Shown: positions 14,684-24,498 of the stretch, one piece after another
How positions within the stretch are numbered: the first letter of the stretch is position 1
How the letters are laid out: the number at the start of each line of letters is the position of its first letter
Source: Diogma glabrata
Lineage: Eukaryota > Arthropoda > Insecta > Diptera > Cylindrotomidae
Reading direction: 5' to 3'
DNA length: 64,000 bases
Assembly: GCA_963693315.1 (NCBI GenBank)
Contig: OY856186.1
Coordinates: 129,935,143 to 129,999,142 of the forward strand
Program-made: the position numbers and the translations under genes
The notes under the pieces: model-generated
Told to the model about the DNA's origin: nothing
The model's input: the letters and a program-made list of their open reading frames with translations, nothing else
Database searches by the model: none

Positions 14684-14938
14684 TTATAAATCCAATCCTG
14701 GTCCTCGTTTACATTTATAGCAGCAGCTTTCAGGCGGCATTAATTCGTTCAGTAATTTTAGAATTAAATATGAGGAGACAAACAAATTTTGCAGTGTACT
14801 ATCACCAGCAAAACTATTAACTAGTTTACTAGTGATACGTTTAACAGTTCGTTGAAAAACACTTAAAGTAGAATGTGGGATAAAATGAACCCTGGGGTAT
14901 ACTGGCGCTAACTGATTTAGACTTAGAAGAAAAGCCAT
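14684..14938 (-). pseudogene. Possible LINE RT C-terminal remnant
   Basis: An 84-residue open frame contains SVFQRTVKRITSKLVNSF, then a leucine-rich stretch and NELMPPESCCYKCKRG. The order resembles the C-terminal tail of LINE RTs elsewhere in the window (LDSVQKRVIRIV, later FYKY and IMPQTYSYPRYTR), but the match is weak. I call it a probable LINE remnant only because another fragment lies next to it at 14.2-14.6 kb. From 14940 to 15537 I see nothing else recognisable. Confidence 0.3.
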
Positions 14939-16779
14939 CTATGTAGACGGATATGTTTCGATCTGACAGAAAATCAGATGAGTGCTATGAGCTATACCAG
15001 GATAAAGAAATTTAATTTAACTGCCATCATATATTCAATTACCTATATTCATGGGAATATCAAATTGTATACTATCGTTTAGCTGTTGAGCATGCTAGGC
15101 CCTTGGGTCAGATTTTACGCCTACTACTGCAGGTGGAAGTATTTTTGTAATTATTTTCATTGAGAATGTTGTCTTATGATTTGTTAGATATTCGATTGAA
15201 GCTTCTGTATATATGCAGAAGATACAATCCAGTCTTAAGTAAATGGTTGTTAATGCAATTTCACTGTAAACATTATTGGTGATATTAAAGGATGTTTCAA
15301 CAAGGCCATAACTTCTATAGCGCAACCATTTCTGCCAATAAATTACTCAATAAACCCAAAGGAAAAGGCAAAGTTTTTTCTAACTAAATACTTTTTTAAT
15401 AACCATTTGATTAAAAATCAAAAGATGTGTCGATTTCTCCAGAAAATATATTCGGAATTTTGGGTTTTCCGTATTATTAAAAGTCTCAGTTCATGAGATG
15501 CACGGATGACAGCTCTTAAAAATTTGTTTTAAACATCCAAGTAGATAGAGTTTGTATCCCGGGATTTCGTTGGCGAGACTTCCCGGGAAATTAGCTATTT
15601 TATCTAATCCCGGGAATCGGAGATTTTTATTAATTTCCCGGGAAATTCCGTATAGTTTAATTATAATTGAAAAAAGTGATCTATAAAGTTTGGCGTCTCA
15701 TCAATTATTTTTCCGGCCCAGTTTGACGTAATATGTAAAATATCGGGATATTTTTGATCATATTGCACGAGTGAACACTATCATTATTTCTTTTTTAACA
15801 ATGAAGGAAGGGTTGTAACATATTTCATAATAAATCAGGTAGCAAAAGATTTCTATCGTTGCTTAATTGAAATAGCCAAACAATCAATAGTTCAGATATA
15901 TTAAATATGTAAACAAGAATATAATATTATAAATATAAATATCGTTTAAGTAACTTTGAATAAGTTATAAGTTAACAAGTAACTTTGAATTTAATATCGA
16001 TGTATCAAGTAAAATTATATCGTTGATAAATATCGATATTTATTAAAAAACCATAGATATATTGATATGTCAATTCTTTATCCTTTCCATCCTTGCGAGA
16101 TTAACATCAGCAGAAGAACGAATTTCTATCAATTTCATCAAGAATTCAAACTAGTTTTCGAGCTTCTGATAGATATCCAAAACACAAAATCACGCAATTT
16201 TAATTCACAAGATCGCTCAATTTGAATTTAAATTAATAAATATTTAATATGATTTTCAGATTTTGTTTATTATTTAAAAAAAAGATACTAATTTAGTCAA
16301 ATAAGAACAGTTGACTAATGACTATATCGGGTTAGCAGGTTATGAAAATTTTGGCAGCAAATGGAACGCAGTCTCAGGTGTGAAATGAAACCAATATTTA
16401 AATATAAGTATATTATTCGTATTATCGAAATCAGTCACTGTACATAATTTACACATAAAAGTAGATATATCTTGTAAATTGTTTTTCATATAGGCTTATG
16501 TACAAGTTTTGTTATTTGTTGTCGGTAAACGCAGTGGCAGATTTACCATATGCGGGGCCATAGGCAAGGTTTCTATTATATTAGTTGAGTTTTTAATACT
16601 TGTGTTCTTTTATGCTTTGGATATTTATTAAAACGTAACGAAACAAAAAACGCACATAGGTTTTAAATGTACATAAAGTATTTTTTTACTTTGGATGAAG
16701 ATGCACTAATAAGACTACTCAAAATGCGGTACCATTTATTTTTTTCGCAGATTTTAAGAGGATCGATTACATTGACTTA

Positions 16780-19700
16780 AAACTTAACATTTCGGTCTTT
16801 TAAAGACGCAAACTCATCAATTAAATCAGAACAGTCCAAGGACCGACTTATTTTATTTTCAATGGAAATTAAAACTAATGCAGATAAGCGGTCTTGACCC
16901 ATAGTGGAACGTTAATAGTTTTTTATGAGTTTTAATTTGAAAAACGACCTCTCTGTGCTTGCCACTGAAATAGGCAAAGTTAGTAAAATTCGTAGGGCAA
17001 TAAATAAATTTGGAAAAATTTCGATTAAAGAATTTGCCGTAATATACTTCAAAATTTCCAGCGCATCATTCGATTCCGCCGATGCTTCCATTCTTAACAA
17101 TGTATTTATTTCCGAGTATAACTCTTCATAGTTCACGTCCGTTCTGTACTAGGATTTCTCAGTGATATTTCTAAATTTTTACAGTCATTCAACAATTCAT
17201 TTGCATCTAAACTTCGCTTTTTTTCGGTACGGGTTAAAAAACCAAAAATTTTGTTGTAGGAATCAAGCATTTTGAATCTTTCATTTAAGCTTACTAATGC
17301 AACATCAATTATTGCATCAAAAAAATCTACTTTATATATAGACTTTCCATTTAGAGGTGTGTCAGTTCCTTCATATTCAAAAAAACGTCGTTTTCGGCTA
17401 AACCGCACTTGAGGGAATACTGGCTCAGTACCTAATTTTATAGCTATTTCTTCAGAATTTTTAATAATCGCTTCAAATGATTCATCACTTCTGAATGATT
17501 CTAAAAAATTTGTTCGTAGTTTCCACCAATTTTATCATAATAGAAATATCTGCCGAGGGATCTGCATAACTTCACTTACTTTGTTAATTTCATACAATAT
17601 ACCATGCCATTAACGTTTGGCCCCAAAAATCTTTTAGAGAATGAGTCTGTCAGACTTCTAGGAGTTGAGATTGAAAATAATATGAAGTGGAATTCTCATA
17701 TTTTTAATCTGGCTAAGAATGCTGTTCAAAAGTTAGGTTTTTTGGGGCGATGTCGTAAGTTTTTCGATAGCGAACAACTTCTTTTAGTTTATAAATCTTT
17801 TATACGTCCCTGCATGGAATACTGTTCTCACATATGGGGTGGAGCTTACTTGAGTAGTCTCAACTGCCTTGATTCTGTACAGCGTAGAGCTATTAAACTC
17901 ATTGGTAACCCAAGTCTTACTAACGGTCTTGATTCCTTGCAGCACAGAAGAAATGTTGCTGATTTGACTATATTTTATAAATATATTATGGATGAAAGAG
18001 CTTCTGAAGAGATCAAATCGATTTTACCTAAATCAGCAAACCTTTCGCGTCACACCAGAGCAAACGTAGCAGCGCATCCCTTTACAGTTCAAATAATTAG
18101 GTGTAGAACTGTAGTCTTCCAACGTGACTTTTTCAACAGAGTCTCTCATCGTTGGAATGCCTTACCTTCCTGGGTTTTCCCTGATGAATTTAATCCTCAA
18201 GGCTTTAAAGTTAACGTTCATAAATTTCTCAGAGAATCCTAATTTGCATTCCATTCTTATCCCTAGTTGGCATGGTATCTTCGGATATTCAGAGACGTTA
18301 ATTTATAATTTATTATAATTAACACTAAACATGCCAAACTTTGAATAAAAAAAAAAAAAAAAATGCCAAATTGTAAGTGAAAGTATAAACTGATATGAGG
18401 ATATCTCATTCGCAAGACCGTTAGCTTCAGAAACTACAACTCCAATTGAACTTGAATCTGCAACTTTGTATAAAGCTTCTATAATTTGAACCAAATTATC
18501 TTTTACAACTTTTATACTATTAACTTCCTATTGCTTTCCCAACGCGTATCTGACAATGATTTAACAGTGATTTTACAAACACTTTGCAGTATGTCCCATC
18601 GAACGGTTGATGCAGCAATAAATGTAAAAATTCGTTGAACAGTACCAAAAAAGTTAATTGCAATTGATACTGATTTCGCAGCATCACATACCATTAGATT
18701 AAATGTGTGGTTAGCACATGGAACGTAAAGAGCTCTGGGATTTTTTTCTTTGATTAAAGCTTGAACCCCTTTGTATTGCCCTCGCATGTTAGCACCATTA
18801 TCATACGATTGCCCGCGACATTTCATTAGATCCAAATTATACTCAGCTAATAAATTTTAAAAAATTTCAACTAAACCTGAACCAGTGCTATCAGTTATGT
18901 GAAAAAAACCACAAAAAAATTCTTCAATTTGTACTTCTTCCTGATTAATTTTAACGCATCTCAAAAGAATTGAAAGCTGTTCCTTATGACTTAAACCAGG
19001 AGTGCAATCCATGATAACAGAAAAATATTTTGATGACTGTACCGAAGATACGATAGTTTTCAGTATTCTTCTCGATATAAGTCCAATTATTTCATTCTGC
19101 AGATCTTTCCCAAGATAAGTATCAAAGCATTCTTTATTTTTTATTCGTTTAAGATGCTCTAACATAACTGGATCAAATTTTGCAATAAGTTCTACTTGTG
19201 TCAAGAAGTGTCCATTAGTAGGCTGATAAAGTTGCTCACGGTGTCCACGAAAAGGTAATGATCTTTCAGCTAACATTAGCACTATAGCAAAAAGACGTTC
19301 AAGTACGAAGTGCCAATGTTTCTTCTCATTTTCTATCATTCTCTGCAAATTTTGATCAATAGTTGCATTTGATTTTCAATTAACTGACATATTCATCCAT
19401 TTTTGCATACAGCTAATGTGATCCTGAGATTTATCATGTTGTTTTAAGCTAGAACCTATATTTTTCCAATCTGAATAACCTTCAGTCGACGATAAACATA
19501 TTTTTCGGGTAGAAAAAATTTTGCAACAAAAGCAAAATACCGAATTATTTTGTATAGAATACACTAGCCAGCTTCTAGAAACTTCTTCACCGTTAGCAAG
19601 AACTCTCGTGTAGAATTTAGTATTAAATCTGCGACCCGATTTATCGGCTTTAAAATTGATTTGTTTAACCTGACTCGGTCCTTTTTTAACAATATCGACC

Positions 19701-20143
19701 CTTTCTCGTTCATTAAACGAAATGGGCCATAACGTCGGGTCGTCGGAAACAATAACCACATCAGTTATGTCTTGTTGTGCTTCATGCAATTTGGGATTTG
19801 AAGCTAAAACAAAATCATTGGAAGCTAACGAAGACTCTTGAGACAAATTCATTTCAAAATCTTTTTCATGGGTGTCCGGTAATAGGACAGCAGAAACTTC
19901 AGAATTTGAAACAACAAAAGATAAAGACCCTAAAGATGTTTCAGACTGGTCAGATAAAATATCTACCAATTTTTCTGAAACATCTTGCGAAGTACTAGCA
20001 CCTGCATCAAAAGTTGTGTTAGTACCTGATGATATATTAAAAAAACTTGTCAATGGTTTAATTTTCTTTAACATATCTGTATGTTTTTTCTTATTTCTTT
20101 TTTTTCGGCACCGAAGCCCATTTTCTTCCAGTGTTTCGATCAC
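16780..20143 (-). pseudogene. hAT transposase, TTF-type zinc finger / DUF4371 / hAT dimerisation, broken
   Basis: Read right to left. The N-terminal part (20143-19379) is acidic, then has a TTF-type zinc finger with LWPISFNERERVDIVKKG, the cysteine-rich FCFCCKIFS and a DWKNIGSSLKQHDKSQDH block. Next comes the RNase H-like DUF4371 core (19348-18515) with YFSVIMDCTPGLSHKEQLS, RGQSYDNGANMRG and the tail YVPCANHTFNLMVCDAA. The C-terminal hAT dimerisation domain (17136-16785) has ILLTLPISVASTERSFFKLK. Lesions are an in-frame TGA at 19376, a TAA at 18857, a stop in the dimerisation domain after KLIKNY, frameshifts near 18520 and 17136 and at least one near 17500, plus a LINE inserted at 17610. The family is zinc finger MYM-type protein 1-like; this copy is non-functional. 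Confidence 0.85.
17610..18362 (+). mobile_element. 5'-truncated Jockey/CR1-group LINE inserted in the hAT transposase
   Basis: This 753-bp insert ends in a poly(A) run (18343-18362) and is flanked by ATGCCA at 17604-17609 and 18363-18368, the apparent target duplication. Its frame runs to a stop at 18240-18242 and encodes the C-terminal RT region: SVRLLGVEIENNMKW, KLGFLGRCRKFF, FIRPCMEYCSHIWGGAY, LDSVQRRAIKLIG and LPSWVFPDEFNPQGFK. The transposase reading frame resumes across it (TIWH on one side, ILYEINKVS on the other). The catalytic RT domain is missing, so the copy is dead on arrival. The same subfamily recurs at 43353-44247, including the GTATCTTCGGATATTCAGAG 3'-UTR motif. Confidence 0.88.
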
Positions 20144-20236
20144 GATAAGGATTCATAGTTAAATAACGAACTTTTTCTAAAGTTTGATATTTATTTATAA
20201 ATACATAATATAATTTATATAATATTAATATAAAAG

Positions 20237-20340
20237 CGAATAATCAGAAGAATAGCCAAGGGAAGAGCAGAAGTCGTCAATATAAAATGTATAATCAGAA
20301 GAATAACCAGGAGAAAAGCAAAAATCGTCAATATTAAAAT
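20237..20340. repeat. Two-copy ~50-bp tandem repeat
   Basis: AATCAGAAGAATARCCARGG, with a following GAGCARAARTCGTCAATAT-like block, occurs twice in tandem. It lies in the non-coding 5' region of the hAT element. From 20341 to 20707 the sequence is AT-rich, and I recognise nothing in it. Confidence 0.6.
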
Positions 20341-21539
20341 CGCATAAATTACTAAGAACACAAAAAAAGAACGTCTGAACTATAAGAATTATAATTTAGA
20401 AGTGAAATGGAAAACAAATAATCTCTATTTTTACATCATTCATTACTTACATTATACCAAAAAATTGTAACTCGCACACAATCATAACACAACATTTTTT
20501 ATACCAATAACAATCATAGGTATAGCAATCATATATTCACAAAAATATAATAACTGTGAAATGTTAAAAAAAAATCTAGTAGGCTTAGAAAAAATTTCAA
20601 ATTTCGTTTATGTATATGAGACTAGAAAACGCATACTCTTTCATATGGTTGCCAGGCATTATGTATAACGCAAAAAAAATTGCTACATACACAATAATAG
20701 ATGTATATCCCAGGTTAGAAATACCAAGGCTTATCGAATAGGCCAAGCTTGGCCCAAGCTTGGAAAACTAAGATATGATTATCAAAGCATGGCCAAGTCT
20801 TAGTCTGATACATTTTGTCATACTAAGCCAAGGTTAAAATAAATAAATGTAAATTGTATCTTTTGACTACTATATTTAGTTTTGGGCCAAGCCTGGTCCA
20901 ATGTTAAAACAAATTTATTGTAATTGTTATATAATTTCAGCATTTGTTCAATGATGGACTGTAGCCAACAAATTTACAATATATGAAGAAATTCCATTAC
21001 AATACCCGGGTAATAAAAGGCTAAGGGGCCAGACCTGTGCCAAGTCCGCACCACAGCTTTTGGGGTTTGGGCCAGACTTAATATTTTTAAATTTTTTAAT
21101 ATTTTTCGCCCAAGTTTGTGCCAAGCTTGTGCCAAGTTTGTGCCAAGTTTGGACTGATGTCATTGGGTCAAGTTTGGTAAATAAGACTTGGGCCAGATCT
21201 ACCAAACCAATTTTTTTCCAGACGTCCTTTAAATGTGTGGAAAGAAGTTGTTGAAAGAGTAACATTTATAAAATTAGAGAAAAACTTAATATGGCTTTGC
21301 ACTACATTAGACTAGTAAATAATGCGTAACCTAATAAACTGAATCTTGGTTCAGTTTAGGCATTTACAACTGGACCAGACTGTAACCAAAGTTAGCTAGC
21401 CAAGGATTATACTGAATTATACATTAAAATGCAATATTTAAAAATATACTTATTTAATATATTTATTTTTTTTTATTTTTTTTTTATTAATTATAATATA
21501 AAATTCCTTATAGTAACAATTTGAATTTGATTTTTTATA

Positions 21540-21582
21540 TTAATGAATATCGATTTCGACTTACGTCATCCTCAGTTCTTAA
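21540..21582 (-). ncRNA. Hammerhead ribozyme motif in the left Penelope repeat
   Basis: On the minus strand TTAAGAA is followed by the core CTGAGGA, a stem II of GAC/GTC capped by GTAA, GAAA, then ATCGAT and TTCATTAA. The first and last segments can pair as stem I. It is the inverted copy of the motif at 22699-22742, and its ribozyme core is identical. Retention of the whole core in both arms suggests function or recent duplication. Confidence 0.6.
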
Positions 21583-21674
21583 GCTATTATTACAATCTTT
21601 GCTTAAACTAATGTCTTATATACTATTTCAACTGCTATTATCATAATAACGATGAGTTCCCATTTCTATTAGTT

Positions 21675-22654
21675 TTGATTCTTTTAACTTTTTTAATTTC
21701 AATTTTATATTTTCACTTTTCTTTTTTATCGTGCTTTCCATATCATTCTTTACCGATTCCATTACTATTTCATATTCTATTTGATGTTATACAATACATA
21801 ATCAGCATAGAACCGTCCATTAAATTCACGTTAGAAAATGAAGAAAAAAACACAACAAATTTTTTGAATTTATCAATCAAAAATGTAGATTCAAAACACA
21901 CATTCAAAATATTCCGAAAACCAACCTAAACGGATCAAACAATAAATATTAAATCACATCATCCATACCAATATAAACTAGCTGCGTACAATCACATGAT
22001 CAATAGATTGAACAACATACCAATGGATGCAGAAAATTATCAAGACGAATTAAATAACATAAAATACATAGCCTGTAAAAACGGCTATAAAAACGAAATA
22101 ATTGACACATTAAATAGAAAACATAAACACAAGAAAAATTTGCAAACCCTAACAACACTGAGGCATGAAGAAAACTTAGCAGGCAAAAAATACATAGGCG
22201 TAACATATAGTAAAACAACATCCAAGATAATGCAAAAAACTTCTAAAAAATATGGATATATTGCAGCTTACAAAAACAAAAATAAAATAGAAAATTACCT
22301 AAAAACCCAGACCTTAGACACAGGTGTTTACAAAATTACCTGTGATGACTGCAGTAAATTTTATATAGGTCAAACAGGGCGGTCTTTCAAAAAAAGATTT
22401 ATTGAACCCACCAGTGAAATTAATAAAATTGATCCAAAATCCAGATATGCACAACATTTAAAAATAGAAAAACACAAATATACCAATATCAACACAAATT
22501 TAACCATATTACATAAAAAAGAAAAGGACAAAATCTAGATAGATTGGAAGAAATAGAAATATCTGAACATAAAAACAATATCAACATTTTAAATGATAAA
22601 ATCAACACTAAAACCAACAAAATATATGACATAATAATAAAAAATAGCAGTTGA
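21675..22654 (+). pseudogene. Penelope RT C-terminus and GIY-YIG endonuclease, broken
   Basis: The first part (to 21929) contains KFTLENEEKNTTNFLNLSI and FKIFRKPT, typical of the end of the Penelope RT. A stop follows; coding similarity resumes by 21996 with INRLNNIPM and NNIKYIACKNGY, then the GIY-YIG domain with TGVYKITCDDCSKFYIGQTG and RSFKKRFIEP. A frameshift at about 22535 ends this frame, and the expected LEEIEISEH tail continues in another frame to about 22654. The endonuclease's GVY and YIG signature residues are present. The RT palm is absent and there are at least two breaks, so it is a remnant. Confidence 0.8.
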
Positions 22655-22698
22655 AATAGCATATAAGACATTAGTTTAAGCAAAGCTTGTAATAATAA

Positions 22699-22742
22699 TT
22701 AAAGAACTGAGGATGACGTAAGTCGAAATCGATATTCATTAA
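22699..22742 (+). ncRNA. Hammerhead ribozyme motif in the right Penelope repeat
   Basis: TTAAAGAA - CTGAGGA - TGACGTAAGTC - GAAA - TCGATA - TTCATTAA. CTGAGGA matches CUGANGA. GAC-GTAA-GTC is stem II, and GAAA follows it directly. ATCGAT is a self-complementary stem III without a loop, ending in the NUH site ATA. TTCATTAA pairs with TTAAAGAA (7 of 8) as stem I. Minimal hammerheads with a tiny stem III that act as dimers are known from Penelope-like elements. Confidence 0.65.
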
Positions 22743-22974
22743 AATAAAAATCAAATTCAAATTGTTAATATAAGAAAGTTTATATTATTATTAATAAAAT
22801 AAAAATTAAAAATAAACATATTAAAAAACTATATTTTTAAATATTGCATTTTAATTCAAAAGTGACAAAAGCGCACAAACAGTGAATAATATGTAAAACC
22901 ATAACAACACATATATAGTGAATTATACATTGAATAAAAAATTAAAAAGCTTTGAATTCGATTTATTTGTTTTA

Positions 22975-23338
22975 GAATTGGTCCAGCATTGTATTTAAAT
23001 ATTGATCCAATGTGTAAAAATAATAATGGTACGTGGTTATCATTTAAGGTTAAAACAACATTCAACCAATTTTATTTTAAAGCTTGTCTCAACGTTGTTC
23101 AACCTTAAAACAAGATTGGCTCTATGTAAAAACAATCCTTTGTGCTTACCTGGGTAGAATTGGGCCATCATTGTATTTAAATATTGTTCCAATGTCTAAA
23201 AATAATAATGGTACGTGGTTATCATTTAAGGTTAAAACAACATTCAACCAAGTTTATTGTAAAGCTTGTCCCAACATTGTTCGACCTTAAAACAAGCTTG
23301 GCTCAATGTCAAAACAATCCTCTCTACCTACCTGGGAT
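22975..23338. repeat. Tandem duplication, 2 x 182 bp
   Basis: Two adjacent units start with GAATTGGTCC (22975) and GAATTGGGCC (23157). They share TGGTACGTGGTTATCATTTA, CAACATTCAACCAA and a terminal CTTACCTGGG / CTACCTGGG. Differences between the units are scattered point changes. Both are part of the CAAGCTTGG-rich block. Confidence 0.8.
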
Positions 23339-23443
23339 GTAAAGTTAAATATTTTTTAAAAATACTGTTTTCCTACTCCTATCACAGTAAATTATAAATT
23401 ACATCACACTATCCATGACATGTAAATTGATTATTTCAAATAG

Positions 23444-23835
23444 CGTGCGGTAATGGATTTTCATATATATATTACCGCACGCATTTAATAAAAAGAAAAA
23501 TTTTTATTTAAAGAAAAATTTGATTTTTAAAAATTAAATATTTCAATTCATTTTGACACAGAATAATGCAAAGCCTACCACAATTTACAAACTATTTGCA
23601 TTTAATTTATAATTAGTAGTTCATTTTTTCAAGTAATTATATGCGTTTGGGCATTAAAACAAAGTCGTAGGAAAAGTATATAACAAATCTCGAGTTGTAA
23701 AGCATTTCCATGCTCGTGAAGATACTGCACTCGACGCTACGCGTCTCGTGCGCAAAATTTTCCCTCGCATGTAAAATGCTATTTACAACTCTAGATATGT
23801 AATATACTATTACAAAAATACTGTACGCATACATT
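23444..23835. repeat. Segment with two strong hairpins
   Basis: The first hairpin is GCGTGCGGTAAT paired perfectly with ATTACCGCACGC (about 23444-23483). The second lies at about 23675-23805: GTATATAACAAATCTCGAGT and TTGTAAAGCATTT pair with the inverted AAATGCTATTTACAACTCTA and ATGTAATATAC, with a loop containing CGACGCTACGCGTCTCG. A hairpin with a similar CTCG-rich loop occurs in the repeat at 33.4-33.56 kb, so the two may be related. No coding sequence. Confidence 0.5.
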
Positions 23836-24498
23836 ATATTGAATTTTAATAAATGAGTTTCGTTGTTTATATTTATTGTACTAAGAAAAATTTTTTATAT
23901 TACTTGTACTAAGAAAAAAAAATGCGAGGCCACCGGCAAATGCCTGGTTTGGCTGTGCTTAAAACCGCCACTGGGTAAACGTGGCATTATTGTTTTCCTC
24001 CACTGAGGTCAAGGTAAAGTAGTTTGGACACAGCCGTGAATATTTCAGTTGGAATAGTGGATCAAAACATAATTTCAAAGCTATTTTACATTAATTTGTG
24101 GTGAATGCAGTAAAATTTATTTGTGAATACGATTTAGATTCTGCTTTGATTTATTTATATATTATCAATTACACTTATTGTCATCATAGCTGGCCGCGAC
24201 TGCTTAAAGGTTAGGATCTATTGACAAGTATATAATATAAATTATTTTAGTCCTTTATATGAATGATAAACTAATATATTAAATTTTTAAAAGTTTTAAT
24301 ATCCATAATTGCTTTAAAATTAACAAAACCGTTAAGATTTTAATGAAATTTCAACAAAAAAATAAAAAGGGGTTATTTTTTAATAGATTTATATATATAA
24401 AATACTTCTCGGAAATCCCGGTATTCCCGGGATTGATTATTAATTCCCGTATCCCGGGATTTAAAAAATGGCCGGGAAATACAAACTCTACGAGTAGA

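Larger units (their letters stand above)
21423..22855 (+). mobile_element. Truncated Penelope-like retroelement with inverted terminal repeats
   Basis: Arms of about 215 bp (21423-21639 and 22643-22855) are inverted copies of each other. They enclose the last third of a Penelope-type polyprotein, the end of the RT plus a GIY-YIG endonuclease. Penelope elements typically carry direct or inverted pseudo-LTRs and often contain hammerhead ribozymes, and both arms here have that motif. The coding part lacks the RT catalytic core and is frame-broken, so the copy is defective. Confidence 0.8.
20708..23338. repeat. CAAGCTTGG-rich repeat block bounded by inverted CCCAGGT ends
   Basis: The left edge ATCCCAGGTTAG and the right edge CTACCTGGGAT are in inverted orientation. 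The block contains many versions of CCAAGCTTGG / TGCCAAGTTTG, including four near-tandem GTGCCAAGTTTG-like units at about 21110-21160. On the right side it has two tandem 182-bp units (22975 and 23157). A Penelope element occupies its centre. The inverted edges suggest a non-autonomous DNA element, but no clear target duplication was found. Open frames here, for example on the minus strand near 20948-21265, are translated repeat. Confidence 0.4.
16532..23973 (-). mobile_element. hAT transposon (ZMYM1/DUF4371 type), defective
   Basis: The ends are CAGTGGCAGATTTA (16532) and, on the other strand, CAGTGGCGGTTTTA (from 23973). They are flanked by a perfect 8-bp duplication GGTAAACG (16524-16531 and 23974-23981), the hallmark of hAT insertion. 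The element carries a decayed transposase reading leftwards (20143 to about 16780). It has itself received a LINE fragment (17610-18362) and, between 20.2 and 23.9 kb, a block containing a Penelope element. Total span is 7.44 kb; without the inserts it would be closer to the 4-5 kb usual for autonomous hATs. Confidence 0.85.
15546..24490. mobile_element. Outer hAT-like element (non-autonomous), host to nested insertions
   Basis: The left end TAGAGTTTGTATCCCGGG and the right end, complement TAGAGTTTGTATTTCCCGG, are terminal inverted repeats. They are followed inward by several CCCGGG-containing subterminal motifs on both sides. The flanks CAAGTAGA (15538-15545) and CGAGTAGA (24491-24498) match at 7 of 8 positions, as expected of an aged 8-bp hAT target duplication, and TAGAG fits the hAT terminal consensus YARNG. 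Without the inner element it is about 1.5 kb with no transposase. Region 15546-16531 otherwise holds only AT-rich DNA. Confidence 0.65.

Noticed and set aside
15095..15325. A 76-codon minus-strand frame near LINE debris
   Set aside because: No recognisable RT, endonuclease or other motif.
20948..21265. A 105-codon minus-strand frame with WHKLGTSLAQTW repeats
   Set aside because: It derives from tandem CCAAGTTTG units and has no domain.
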